From Taeniopygia guttata (lineage: Eukaryota > Chordata > Aves > Passeriformes > Estrildidae): a DNA stretch of 64,000 nt. A program made the translations under genes and the position numbers. The notes under the pieces are model-generated. The model did no database searches. It was not told where the DNA came from and saw only the letters and a program-made list of their open reading frames with translations. The stretch lies in NCBI RefSeq assembly GCF_048771995.1, contig NC_133032.1, positions 15,752,501-15,816,500 on the forward strand, in the 5' to 3' direction. Each line of letters begins with the position of its first letter. Position 1 is the first letter of the stretch. Below are positions 13,301 to 23,267 of the stretch, piece after piece.

Positions 13301-14593
13301 TTTATTTGCTAGTTCAGATTTCCTGCAGTAGGTATCTGTTCTCACTGTGCAACTTAAAAGCTGAAATTCAGGTGAATTTGCGTTCTTCCATGTAAAAATT
13401 ATAATCAAGATAAAGCACATTTTAAATTATCAGCAAGATCTAAGAAATAGAAAAAGACAATTTTAAATTTTCAGCTGTAACTGTTCCCCTCTTCTCTTAG
13501 GTCTGATGCCATTACCAGCAGGTCTTCCTAACCTGACTGATCTGTCCAAACTTAATTTGCCTGCACCACAGATTGTTCCAGAAATTATACAGCCTGGTAT
13601 GTGCTTCTGCAAACTCTTAATTAGAGTTATCCATGACAGTCTAATTTAGACCCATCTGGGGGAGTCCTGAAGGGGATAAACTAAGTGCTTGCCTGAGATG
13701 GGAGTGGATGTTAGTGCCCAGATCAGGTAGATGGGGAATATGTATTTAGATAAACTAATTTTAAACCTGTGTCTGTGTTTAGATGTTTAATTTTTTTATT
13801 ACCCGATTTATATCTCAGAAGAGATTGTGCCAAAAGTGAAAGTATATTGGTTTTGGGTAAAAGAAAATATGAAGTGTTTCTTTGTAAGATATATGAGGAG
13901 ATTGGAGCTCCCTGAACTGAATGCCAGAATTGTTAACTAATATTAGATTCAATTCAGCAAAACTGCTGAAGGTGCTCATGGAGCAAGCAAAAAGGTACTG
14001 GAAGCTTGTTTGGAATATGGTTTTTGTTAACTTCTTGTTTCTGGCAGTTTCAGTGAAGGCCAGAAAAACCTAATCATCACTGTTAATGCATTAAATACCT
14101 AGTCTTCTGGGGAGGTACAAGCAACCTTGAATTTATTCTGATTCTTCAATTCTGAAATCTGAAAAGTGTCAGGCTTGAAATGAGCCTGCTGAGTCAGTGC
14201 TGCACAACCACCATTTGAGCTGTGTGTGGTGTGCAGCAGCTCATGCCTTTTTCCCCCCCTTTTTTCTCTTTAGGTTTGCAACCCCTTCCTCCCTTGCCGC
14301 CTCTGCATCTAATGGGAATAACGCCTCTATCAGTGCCACCCAAGTGTGTTCCTATGCTTCCTTTGGTCACAGAGGCATCTACAGTGCCTACAGATTTGCT
14401 TCCCTCTATTACTCCAGCTGGAAGCTTTTCCATCAACCCTGGCACTACTGAAAATGTAGAGGAGACGTCTGCACTCACCTTGGATAGTGCTACTTCAACT
14501 TCCAGGGCAACTATTGTTGACAGATCAAATGAATCCTCTGCAGCTAATGAAAAAACAACTGGAATCACAGATACACAAGCTTCTGAATCATAA
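873..14593 (+). CDS. GORASP2: GORASP2 (GRASP55), complete, 10 coding exons
   Basis: Golgi reassembly-stacking protein 2 is a peripheral Golgi membrane protein that tethers cisternae by self-association and binds golgin-45. The ten exons (873-935, 9053-9133, 9863-10066, 10546-10632, 11080-11210, 11810-11942, 12062-12185, 12546-12632, 13501-13596, 14274-14593) all have GT-AG borders and join to 441 codons plus stop; human is about 452. The start MGASQS gives the N-myristoylation glycine at residue 2. The two PDZ-like repeats of the GRASP domain span about residues 1-107 and 111-205; each carries SP.xxAGL and a WGGxG motif. His18 and Cys103, reported as zinc ligands in mammalian GRASP55, are present. 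Residues from about 208 on form the Ser/Pro/Thr-rich regulatory tail, the most diverged part. The frame upstream of 873 is open from 660 but has no ATG, and 873 has an ideal GCCATGG context. Assignment rests on near-identity to the mammalian protein as I remember it. Confidence 0.97.
936..9052 (+). other. GORASP2: GORASP2 intron 1
   Basis: An 8.1-kb first intron, CpG-rich up to about 1340 and AT-rich after that. It contains one CR1 LINE fragment (about 3690-4375), a T/G-rich simple stretch at about 3350-3374, and an A/T simple stretch at about 6388-6418. No other exon-like or RNA-gene signal was recognised; the ORFs here, up to 119 codons, lack any family resemblance. Confidence 0.85.
3690..4375 (+). 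mobile_element. CR1 LINE fragment, 5'-truncated, sense
   Basis: Contains the ORF2 C-terminal landmarks of avian CR1: a region reading like GGCCAAxGCCAxTGGCATCC, CTGTATCAGGAATAxTGTGGCC, then GTACTGGGCACTGGTGAGGTC, and later AGGCTGTCCAGGGAAGTGG. It ends in a degraded CR1 3' end (ATAAAGGTCTTTTCCAA, then TGTAAGAGTCTATG). Only about 0.7 kb of a 4-5 kb element remains, and the reading frame is broken in several places. The divergence suggests an old copy. Confidence 0.9.
9053..9133 (+). CDS. GORASP2: GORASP2 coding exon 2
   Basis: Encodes residues 22-48, from [12 protein letters not shown] through [13 protein letters not shown], which is the PDZ1 core. The acceptor is TTTGTTAG, the donor GTAAGT, and both ends are phase 0. 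It follows an 8.1-kb first intron. Confidence 0.95.
9863..10066 (+). CDS. GORASP2: GORASP2 coding exon 3
   Basis: Encodes residues 49-116: the rest of PDZ1 including the LRETSVTPS strand, the WGGQGLLG ligand-loop motif, Cys103 in SIRFCSFDG, and the linker ENVWHVL. The acceptor is ATTTGCAG, the donor GTACGT, phase 0. Confidence 0.95.
10546..10632 (+). CDS. GORASP2: GORASP2 coding exon 4
   Basis: Encodes residues 117-145 and opens PDZ2 with [19 protein letters not shown], the same SP.AGL pattern seen in PDZ1, ending at TVMNE. Donor GTAAGT, phase 0. Confidence 0.95.
11080..11210 (+). CDS. GORASP2: GORASP2 coding exon 5
   Basis: Encodes residues 146-188 and the first two bases of Ser189, covering the PDZ2 segment from SEDLFSLIE to the second WGGEG motif. 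The acceptor is TTTTTGCAG and the donor GTAAGG. Confidence 0.95.
11810..11942 (+). CDS. GORASP2: GORASP2 coding exon 6
   Basis: Completes Ser189 and encodes residues 190-233. [17 protein letters not shown] ends PDZ2; [12 protein letters not shown] and [10 protein letters not shown] begin the Ser/Pro-rich tail. Acceptor TTTTAAAAG, donor GTAAGT. The acceptor tract is short for this gene, but the frame continuity is exact. Confidence 0.94.
12062..12185 (+). CDS. GORASP2: GORASP2 coding exon 7
   Basis: Encodes residues 234-274 plus one base of Gly275, with the motif VQLSSVNP and a Ser-rich run [17 protein letters not shown]. It follows the shortest intron of the gene (119 bp). The donor is the weaker GTTGGT. 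Confidence 0.93.
12546..12632 (+). CDS. GORASP2: GORASP2 coding exon 8
   Basis: Encodes residues 275-303 plus one base of the next glycine: [20 protein letters not shown] then NPATTLP. This is Pro/Ser-rich tail, very close to the mammalian sequence. The acceptor is CCCACCAG and the donor GTGAGT. Confidence 0.94.
13501..13596 (+). CDS. GORASP2: GORASP2 coding exon 9
   Basis: Encodes residues 304-335 plus one base, starting [12 protein letters not shown] and ending IVPEIIQP. The acceptor is TTCTCTTAG and the donor GTATGT. The residues after LNLPAP differ from the mammalian protein, as expected for the unstructured tail. Confidence 0.93.
14274..14593 (+). CDS. GORASP2: GORASP2 coding exon 10 (terminal)
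   Basis: Encodes residues 336-441 and the TAA stop at 14591-14593. It begins [18 protein letters not shown] and ends TDTQASES, close to the mammalian NASESP ending. A strong pyrimidine tract (CCCCCCTTTTTTCTCTTTAG) precedes it. Ser, Thr and Pro dominate, matching the regulatory tail. Confidence 0.95.
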
Positions 14594-15260
14594 CTCCAGA
14601 TCACACTGTTGGATTGGCTTGGTATTTATTTAGCCATGGGATACATATTTGAAAAGCAAGTTATCATTAATTTCATACTAGTTTGTACTTAATCTTTAGA
14701 AGTCCTGTAAATAATATGAAGAACTTTATGTTACCAAAAAAAAAGTCAAGGTCGTAAATAAAGTTCCACTGCCAAACTCTGAGGTGTATGTTTTTAACAT
14801 AGGCCCTGCTAGGCTTGTCCTTGCTTATAATTAGCAATTTTTGCTTCTGACAGAAATGAAGCAGGTCCTGCGTGTGACATTTACGTACCATAGTTCTTGT
14901 TCTTTGCAAGTATCTTGTTTCTACAGTGGGGATGAGAATTTTTAGTCTGAGTTGTGAATTTTAACGCTGCAAAACTTCCACCTAAAGATATTTCTGTTAA
15001 AACTGCTGAGTGGCCTGTTAACTGACATGTTGTTATTCAGCTTGTACACAAATCTTTATCTTTAAGCTCTGGAGAGATGCTCAAGCCATGTTTCGTGACC
15101 ACTGCTGCGTTGTTTCATACGCCCACTGTAAAATGGCATTTGGAAGGGAATACATGGAATGTTAAATGTAGCACACAATTTGGCACTTCATGACTACTGT
15201 AAGATGAATTAATGGATTAAGCATACATATAGCAATAAATTCCTGGAATTTTATTCTTTG
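14594..15260 (+). other. GORASP2: GORASP2 3' untranslated region
   Basis: Non-coding DNA between the stop codon and the likely cleavage site. AATAAA occurs at 14757-14762 and at 15234-15239. The second is followed within about 20 bases by TTTGTGTG, a GU-rich downstream element, so it is the better main site and gives a 3' UTR near 0.66 kb. The first could serve a shorter form. The exact cleavage base is inferred. Confidence 0.7.
15234..15239 (+). terminator. GORASP2: GORASP2 poly(A) signal, AATAAA
   Basis: Canonical hexamer, with GU-rich TTTGTGTG starting near 15258. No other canonical plus-strand signal with such a downstream element was seen closer to the stop apart from 14757-14762. Confidence 0.65.
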
Positions 15261-16880
15261 TGTGACAAAATAGCACTTTTTAAAAAATTCTTTAAGTCTC
15301 ATTTAACTTCTTAGTTTAGCTCTCTGTATCACAGATCTGTGAAAGAGCCCCCTTCCTGAGGAATGGGTCCAGGAAGGAATGCCAGACATCTTAATGGCAG
15401 GCAGGAGCAGCACTTGTGGTTAAATCCATTGCAGCAATGAGTCACTAAATCTGCCTGCATATGATTCTTACTTGGCTTTTTAAATTCATATTAGGACTAA
15501 AATTGCAGATTAACTGTAGATTATATACTTGTAGAAACTGTTATGTGCAGTGTACTCCAGGTGATAGAATTTGCTTTTGTTATCAGGTACAGGTGATGTG
15601 GAAAACTCTTCTGTACCACTCCAGTCCTTCTGTATTACTGGGATTTCATTTATATGTGGTTGCTACAGGCATATGCAAATTTACACATATCATCAGCAGG
15701 CTGGAGCTGAAGTCTGTCTCAACAGCTGTGTAATTAATTTTGACAGTGTAGCTTGCCTGAGCAGTGTTTAGAACAGTAGTTGCTTCTGACTTCTGATCAT
15801 AATGATAATGTCTCAAATAATTTGTTCAAATGGAAGCCTTATCTAATACCTGTTGTCCTGTCTATCACCTAAGTATTTGTCTTTCCTCTGCCCCACTGCT
15901 GCACATTTCACATCATCTGTTATGGCAAAAGCCCATGTCAAACACAGACCCCCCAAATACTATTTCATACTGTAAGCAGTTTCTTTTCTCAGCTGCTTGG
16001 AGTGTGAAATTCCTCTGCCTTGCTAAGTAGGGCACTTGCTGTTTCTCAGAATGTATTTTTATTTACCTTTGTAAATCCAGTGTCGTATACCTCAGAATTA
16101 AACCTTGACATAAGAAGAAGGATGTTCCCTCTTTTCTTTCCTCTAACAAAGAAAGCAGTTGGTATCAAGCTTCATTGAGCCACACAGGTCTAACAGCCTT
16201 TCCTGCAACTTTGTTCCAACACACTTCCAACGCAAAAGAGTAAAAATATATTTATCATAAACCAAATTTAGAGCAGTTGCTGATTGTAATCAGATGTTTT
16301 TAACTACAGTTCTTGGGTAGATGTTTTTGTTCTTGAACAGAAGTGTTCACTGGAATGATTCTGCAATCTTTGATAGGTCTTGCACACTTGTCTCTAGTAG
16401 CAGACAAAAGAAGAAAGATGCTTAGTCTGAAGTTTAACATTTCTGATAGCTATTTTAAGTCCCTTGTTGCTGACTATATATCCAGCCTTTTGACAACTAC
16501 AAGAGCAGTGGAAGTAAGGCAGTGTTACCATCAGCAATTCTACTGAAGAAAATGCAGCTTCAGATTTGGAGATGATTCATTGGTGCAGATTGGAGCTGTA
16601 ATCTCTCAGCTATAAAGTCATAAACATTGCAAAGTTGAACACTTACTACTTAAAATGAAAACACAGGCCTTGAAGTCATACTGTTGTACTCTGTCCCTCT
16701 TTTTCTAATTCCCCAACCTGATGTGATGAAATTGTACCTTAATCCTTCTAAGGGTCTCTTAATGACTTGATTTTCCCACCAAAAAGAGAGAGTAAGGAGG
16801 AATAGGAACTTAAGATACACCAAAGGACTGACAGCTGATATAACCTTATTTTCATGAGTTCATATATTCAGCTGTTAAGG
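15261..16880. other. Intergenic DNA beyond GORASP2
   Basis: AT-rich unique-looking sequence. Nothing coding, repetitive or RNA-like was recognised. Low-complexity runs are short. Confidence 0.6.
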
Positions 16881-16889
16881 AACAAGTTA

Positions 16890-17430
16890 GGAACACACAC
16901 ATTAGTTTTATTTAAAGCATTAACACATGGAGTTCTTTAACAAGTCCTGACAGCAGATGAAAATAGATGTACCGTGAACATCCCTAACCTTGCATGTAAT
17001 TACAAATTATTTACACATGTATGACCTTCTCTAAAATGAATACGGTAACTTCCTGCTCCACCAAAAGCTGGTCTGGGGGCTGTGTTCACTGGCAGCTGGA
17101 TTTGTTGTGAGGACAGGGTTGCCTCCACAACCAAGTGAGCATTGCTGAAGAAGTGCCTTCTGCAATTTGGTGCTATGCTGCTGCTCCAAGAAACAGCTAC
17201 TTGGGGGGAGGGGAGGACGTCAGAAGGTGGGGTCTGAGCCTCTGAAAGCCATCTTTTTAATCCGGTCCACATCAAACCTCGCAGTTGGCGCTCCCTTCGT
17301 TCCCGGGAAAAAGCTGCGCGGGGCCACGAGATGGCGTGCACCCGTTTCTTTTGGCTGAATGTACAGGCTAAGGCTCAGCAACGAGGGTGGCTGGTTCCTG
17401 CCCCCCCGCCAGCAGCAACTGCAGTCAAAT
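16890..17430 (-). other. Possible minus-strand transcription unit: CpG patch, ORF, poly(A) signal
   Basis: On the minus strand a CpG-rich patch (about 17420 down to 17265) leads into a 113-codon ORF at 17341-17000. That is followed by AATAAA (plus-strand TTTATT at 16907-16912). The ORF begins MHAISWPRAAFSRERRERQ and ends REGHTCVNNL; I recognise no family. The patch is much richer in CG than the several kb on either side. It could be a lncRNA or small gene with its own promoter, an old retrocopy, or chance. No splice structure was established. Confidence 0.3.
16907..16912 (-). terminator. Possible poly(A) signal (minus strand)
   Basis: The minus strand reads TTAAATAAAACTAATGTGTGTGTTCC, a canonical hexamer followed by a GU-rich TGTGTGTGTT. 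It lies about 90 bases past the stop of the minus-strand ORF ending at 17000. No transcript evidence. Confidence 0.35.
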
Positions 17431-20400
17431 GGATGCCAGCTGGATGCAGAATGATGGCGCTGGGGAACTGTAAAACCAACTGATCTGAAGGCAGAAATGG
17501 GCTGAGCTTAAGCTATTTCCAAATTTCAGAGTTTTGTTGGCAGTTTGCTGACTAAGTCAAGCTAACCATGGGATCAGGTGAAAGTTTGAAGAAAGCAAAT
17601 CCTTACAGGCAGGGACTTGTTTGAGATACTGTAATGCTGAATGAGAAGCCTGGCTAATAGTTCCAACCTCTCTGTGATCCAAGTGTTGATTATGGAATTA
17701 AGTTGAAGGGGGCAAGATAAGGATCAGGGATGTTTGATTGTGGCACTGTGTCTTCTCTGATTATACACAGTCTTTGTCTGTACTAGTTAAACAAGTGTTC
17801 ACAATCACTCTGTAGCATGAAAGTCTAGTTGGCACCAAGCTCAGATTTTTTGGTTCTGCACTTGGACTTAGACACTTAGAATCTGTTTCATTTTAGATGT
17901 GAATCCTGTCATGTTAGGCAAGAATTAGACTACAGAAGTGTTTATTCATTTTTAAGTGTCTGTGGTTCATTACTCATTCTTGTAATCCTACTCTGTACAT
18001 CCTTCATGGTAGTACCAAGGTTTTATAAATATATATTTGTGTAGTCCAGCACAGTGTCTTGCACTGTGCTGTGCCTCCTTGTAAAAACCTGTGTAGGTCA
18101 GAAGATTAAAATCTTCAAACAGATTTCCCTGTAATATCCATGGAGAAACTGGGTTTTTTAAGCTGCAGTGAGAACCAATACCTGCCATAGCACAGTTGAA
18201 AGTTAAACACCTAAAGAGCAAGAATTAATCTCAAAATAAACCAAAACCAAATCCACAGCCTCAATCAAACAGAAAACTTAATTTAGCTCATGTGAATCTC
18301 CAGCACTTCTGCCCTGCAGCCCTGGCAAAAGAGTTACAGGATAGTAATCTGCTATTTTATGGAACATCTAAGAGATTTGCAGACGGTGGCTAGAAGCTAT
18401 TGAGCTGAGCCAGGAACAAACACCTCTTTTTCCTGAAACCTCAATTCATGTTTCTCATTAGGCCAGTGTGCAGTTAGCAATTCAGAATTTTACTTGGGTA
18501 GGTGACTGGTACTTCTTAGGAGCAGCCTGTGCACATGATTTCAGTTTAGTAACAAAGTTCTGGATTTATGCATGTGAAACTGCATCAAGACTTAAGAGTT
18601 CAAAGGCTAGAATGTGGCATGTGAGGATCTGCTTTGGGTGAAAGGGGTGAGGTGGTGTACCTGATTTTGTTACTTTACTCACAGCAGGAGAATGCAGTCT
18701 CTGTCCACTGGCCACATGCTTGCCTCTCTGCTGCCCTTCTTGCACCTGGAAAGGAAGAAATCCGTCCCTAGGAGGAGGCTGCAAACATTACTCTGCACTG
18801 ACAAGATGACTGTGACCCTATCAAATAATCATATTCTCAGCCTTGAAACTTTAGTCCTACAGGATCAAAAGCTATGTTTCATCCTTCATTGTGCAATGTA
18901 AAGTTTTTACTTTCTCTGGACTACTTCCTTTGTGAGGTTCACAGTTAATCCATCTTAAAAGCTGCATTCCAGCATTGCTCAGTTCACCCACAAGAGACAG
19001 CTTCAACAACCACAGAGGTCAGGCTCACCTTGGGCAACCAGGAAAGCCTATTCTGCCAACAAAAGAACGTTTTAACAACAGTCCTCTTGTCTGAGAGCTG
19101 TTTGCTCTGCCAGCAAATGGTTGCACATTCACATACTTTGTTCATGGCCCCTGCAGATTAAGTGAGCTATGAGACCCCAACAGAAGCGGAAAACATGGGA
19201 AACGTGAGTGAACTCAAGCTGCAAAACCCATAGTCAGCATAGTTATGTAAGAAAAGCCTGCAGTGGATGATTATAGTATTAGCAAAAGCAATGTAGAGCT
19301 TTGTGTTTGATGAGGGGCACTGGTGGTAATGGGACTCACTGAGGGGACCTTCTGATGTGCAGAAAGGACATTATACCACTGCCCAGGTCCTGCTTCCTGA
19401 ACACATCTTTTCCCACCCCTCAGAGCTCATCTGCAAACATCCTCTGCTGGCAGCTTTCAAGAACAAACAGTTCATTTCAGTGATCTTGCTCCTAAATGAA
19501 TGAGGGAGACAAATAGCCAATCTTCAGCAAACCCCACTACATTCTCAGCTGCCATAATAGAAACAGCTTCCATTTCTTGGTACTGTACAGAGAAAGCAGA
19601 CAGACACTTCAATAGCTAAGACTTCTCAGTGACCATTTTGCTGCCATCTCACTCTTATCTTTCAAGCTGATTTTCCCTGAAATTCTGTTTAGTGTCTTTT
19701 CAAAATCATCTTTAAAATCAAACTGAAGATTTTAAACCTCCCATCCAAGCCTTTCAAAGTACCTACCCATTGCATGGGCTTGGAGTTGTGCACATACCAT
19801 AAGCAGTGCTTACACACATGAAAGAAAGAATTGGGGAACTGAAGATGGCTCAGAGGAATAGTGCAACTTCATTAAGAAACATCAGAACTTATAAACAAAA
19901 GTTGCAATTTTTGCAAACAGCAGCTCAGTATTAACTGAGTCATCAGTTAAGTATTATCAACTGTGATGCTAAAAAGTAGAACTGTAAGAAAATATATGAA
20001 TAGCTATTTCACAATACTGCTTATGCCCTCAGGTAAATAAATATATGTTCACATGAAGCAGGGAACAGAAAAAGTGTAGTCTCAGGCAGTGACACTGCTT
20101 TAATAAGGCTCAGAAGTCTGACAGTAGGAGATGTTTTTGTAAATATAGACAGTACTTGGGTAAATCCTTTAAGAGAGCAATTACAACTTCTAAAAAAAAA
20201 AAAAAAGAAAACAACTGGAAGCATTTTTATTGCCAAATAACATGCCTAGAAATGACTGAATTTGTGAAACAGTTACCTTTGCTTCAAAGCTGCATTTTTA
20301 TTTGAAACAGGTTTCTTAGGTATCTTACCAGTAATACCTTTTCAGAGAGAAGACAAAAAAGCCCCACAACCCAAAACCACACTTGTCTGGGCACTAACTG

Positions 20401-23225
20401 TTTAATAATGAAATGCAATCTACTGTTCCTAACCCAGTTCCTGACTGTTTTCATTCCTGACTACTAAGAGTAACAAAAATAATGTACCTATGGATTGTAT
20501 TGTGCTTCAGAATATTTTTAGCCTAAAAGTATGCATCAAAAAGGAATAGAAAAACTTGGAAGAATTCAGGGTAAAATATTAAGGACCGTGGGGAGCTGAA
20601 CCAAATATTTTTCAAACACTTCTTGGAAGCTGCCATATGTCACTCACATGCAAGCATACTCATGCATCCTTACCTGCAGATATGCACTGCTGGAGTTCAA
20701 TATAGGCTGCTCCCCAGTCCCTCAGTTTGCAGAAGGACTTGTGTCAGCCTTCACTCCTGTCTCCACAATGCCTACTTGGCACTCTACAAACCTGCCTCTG
20801 ACAACTCAACACCCTCTTTCACTAAGTACATTACTAGCTCCTGCTCTAAAGACTTGCTGCCTTGGTTGCTGTTCTAACCAGCACTACGGAGGTCATACTT
20901 CAAGATAAAGCCTGAAGGCCTCTCAGATTCTTGTCCACTTTATAATCTTACTCCCCTTTTTCTCTCTTCACCTTACTCTACATGTCATTTGTAGATTGGA
21001 CCTTGTAGTATGATTCAGGCAAGCTACAATGGGTTGCCAAAAACACAGGGGAATTTCTTGTGGTGTATAGGAGGAGAGATGGTCAAAGAGAGCTGTTAAA
21101 GGAGACAGGCTGTCTTCTCACTAATCACTCCATTTGGCACTCTGCTTGGCTACTCTGTGGAGCAGAGGGGTCATACTCTCACCTCTTGTGGGAGATTCCT
21201 CATTTACCATCCTTGTACAAGGAGTGCCCATGCACTTTTAAGTGCTCCTCCTTGGAACTCCCAAGAAAGAAGTTGCAACCCACATGCAGTGCCTGGCATG
21301 CTCTACACACTCTGCTCACCACCCACCCAGCCCCAGCCTGGGCTCACCTCAGCCCTGCAGCTTCGGTGGAAGATGTGGGCTGGCCTGAGAGAGGATCAGA
21401 AGTCAGTCATTGGGAAAGAGGCGCTGTCCCACGCCTGCCACCTGAGACAGCACCCCTGTCTCTGAAGAGCAGGTCAGCCTCTGGAAGCAGCTTGCTCCAC
21501 CCACACCGTTATGCATGCTGGAAGAGAGGCACCACACTCCCTTTAAGGAGAATTCTTCAAGAAAAGTATTAAATGAAAATTATTGTTACTGGGGTTGAAC
21601 TTCAACAACCTTTACAGCTGATTGTGATGCTGAGCAAAGCTCATGAGCACAGCGCAGCTCCAAGTGCAAGGTCTTTGCTTCTGTCCCCATTTGCTGTGCA
21701 AGCAGAATATTGGCTGTTTTAACAGAAGATGCACTTCACTAGAGAAGGCTGCTTGATGAGTCCTGTACATATCTCCTTATAAAGACTAGAAATGTGCTTT
21801 CTGAAAGAAATACAGTATTTAAATTGATTAGGCAAATAATAAATAATGCCCCAGCCTCCTGTCTGCAGCAGTCTGAGTGTTGGGCATATGGCACCTTTCC
21901 AGACCACATGGTGGCCAATGAGGCAGACCTGGTGATTATTATTTCACCCACCTTTAGCAGGAAATAAAACATCTGTTTAATCCTGACAGTGGGACTCCCC
22001 TGCAGTTAACTTAAGATGGTTCAGAAGGAATATAATTGAAAAATATGCTTGAGGCAGCAGAAAGCAGTGATAAGACTTCTCAATTTTTCAAAGTCTTCAG
22101 TCTCTGAAACTTTGCGAATCATGGGATTTTTTGTGGCTGTAGACAGTCAGGAGCTTTGTTTGACAGCTTAGTCAGAAAGAAATCCTGCTTTTGAAAAAGG
22201 GCATCTTTTCAGCAGGAGTCAGTAGACAAGAGGCTGTGGCTCTGGACTGCTCACAAGTGGAGCAGCTGTACTTGCTGCTGATCTCAATTCTGGTTACCAA
22301 TGGTGTTTTCTCAATGCTGTTCAACCACAAGGCAGCATGAAGAGCTTGAACACTTGGACTGTTAACACTTGGACTGTGAAAAAGCAGCAAGAGCAGACAT
22401 GCCATTCTGTGAAATACATAAGCAGGTGAAGGTATTTTTGGGGTGCAGAACAACTTCTAAAATTATGCGTTCCCCTGGAAAGTTAAACTGGGTATTACTA
22501 TCAGTAAGTAGCCAGAGGGCTGACTGAATAGCCTAGCTAGGCAATGATGAACAGGAAGTACAGCTGTAAATCTCCCCTTGTGGAACAGCAAACAGGGCAC
22601 TAAGACAGTCTCCAAAAGAGAGAGGGGTATTTAAGAGGGTGACATAGTCAGAGTGGTCCAGTGAAACTGAGCAAAGGGAAATTGAGACCAAATGTTCATA
22701 ACAATTCCTATGTCTCAGATTAATCTGCATAGCAGTCTTAGCAGGGAAGTGTTCAAATCCCCTTCCAGAAAAGGACAGAACAAAGTCTTGGGTTCAGCAA
22801 CCCAAAGGATAAGTCTGTGCTGAATTATTGGACTATGATGAAAAACATTTGTTGTTTTTGTGGGATTCATCTCACTCGATCCTCTTCCTATCCAGCAGAG
22901 CTTACTCACAGACACTGAACTTGTTTGGCTCAGTGGGTGGACAGGCATTTGGGTAGTGGCGACCACTCTGGAGGAAGGAGGGTTTGAAGAATCTTTACAG
23001 GCAGTCACTGGGAACAGATTCCAGCTGGCTGCAAGTACTCCCACTAGGATGTGATGCACAGCAAAGTCTCATGCTCCTGAGCACCCCTGTCAGCAGATAA
23101 CCACAAGCACCCTGGCAGGCATGGCAGCACTGAAATGTACAGGCATAGTCATTGTTGTGCTACCCGTCGGGAAACAGCTGATTTTGCTGCAGTTTGAAAC
23201 AACAGATGTGGCTTAAACCCTAAAG
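17431..23225. other. Intergenic DNA, nothing recognised
   Basis: No gene, retroelement or RNA could be supported. A 15-base A run sits at 20192-20206. The longest ORF, 170 codons on plus at 21060-21572, is rich in Cys, His, Trp and Leu with no domain pattern and is treated as chance. Confidence 0.55.

Positions 23226-23265
<40 letters not shown>
23226..23265 (+). repeat. Homopolymer (A)40
   Basis: Forty uninterrupted adenines, preceded by CCCTAAAG and followed by GGTATCAATTTG. It is by far the longest homopolymer in the window. It could be a microsatellite or the tail of an old retrocopy; no parent gene was recognised in the preceding sequence and no target-site duplication was found. Such runs are also error-prone in assemblies. 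Confidence 0.9.

Positions 23266-23267
<2 letters not shown>

Larger units (their letters stand above)
9134..14273 (+). other. GORASP2: GORASP2 introns 2 to 9
   Basis: The non-coding part of this span consists of introns 9134-9862, 10067-10545, 10633-11079, 11211-11809, 11943-12061, 12186-12545, 12633-13500 and 13597-14273. All are GT-AG. No repeats, RNA genes or further exons were recognised. Confidence 0.85.

Noticed and set aside
14194-14604. 136-codon minus-strand ORF
   Set aside because: It is the antisense shadow of GORASP2 exon 10.
21060-21572. 170-codon plus-strand ORF in intergenic DNA
   Set aside because: No recognised domain, no clear promoter or Kozak support, and residue composition typical of a chance ORF.
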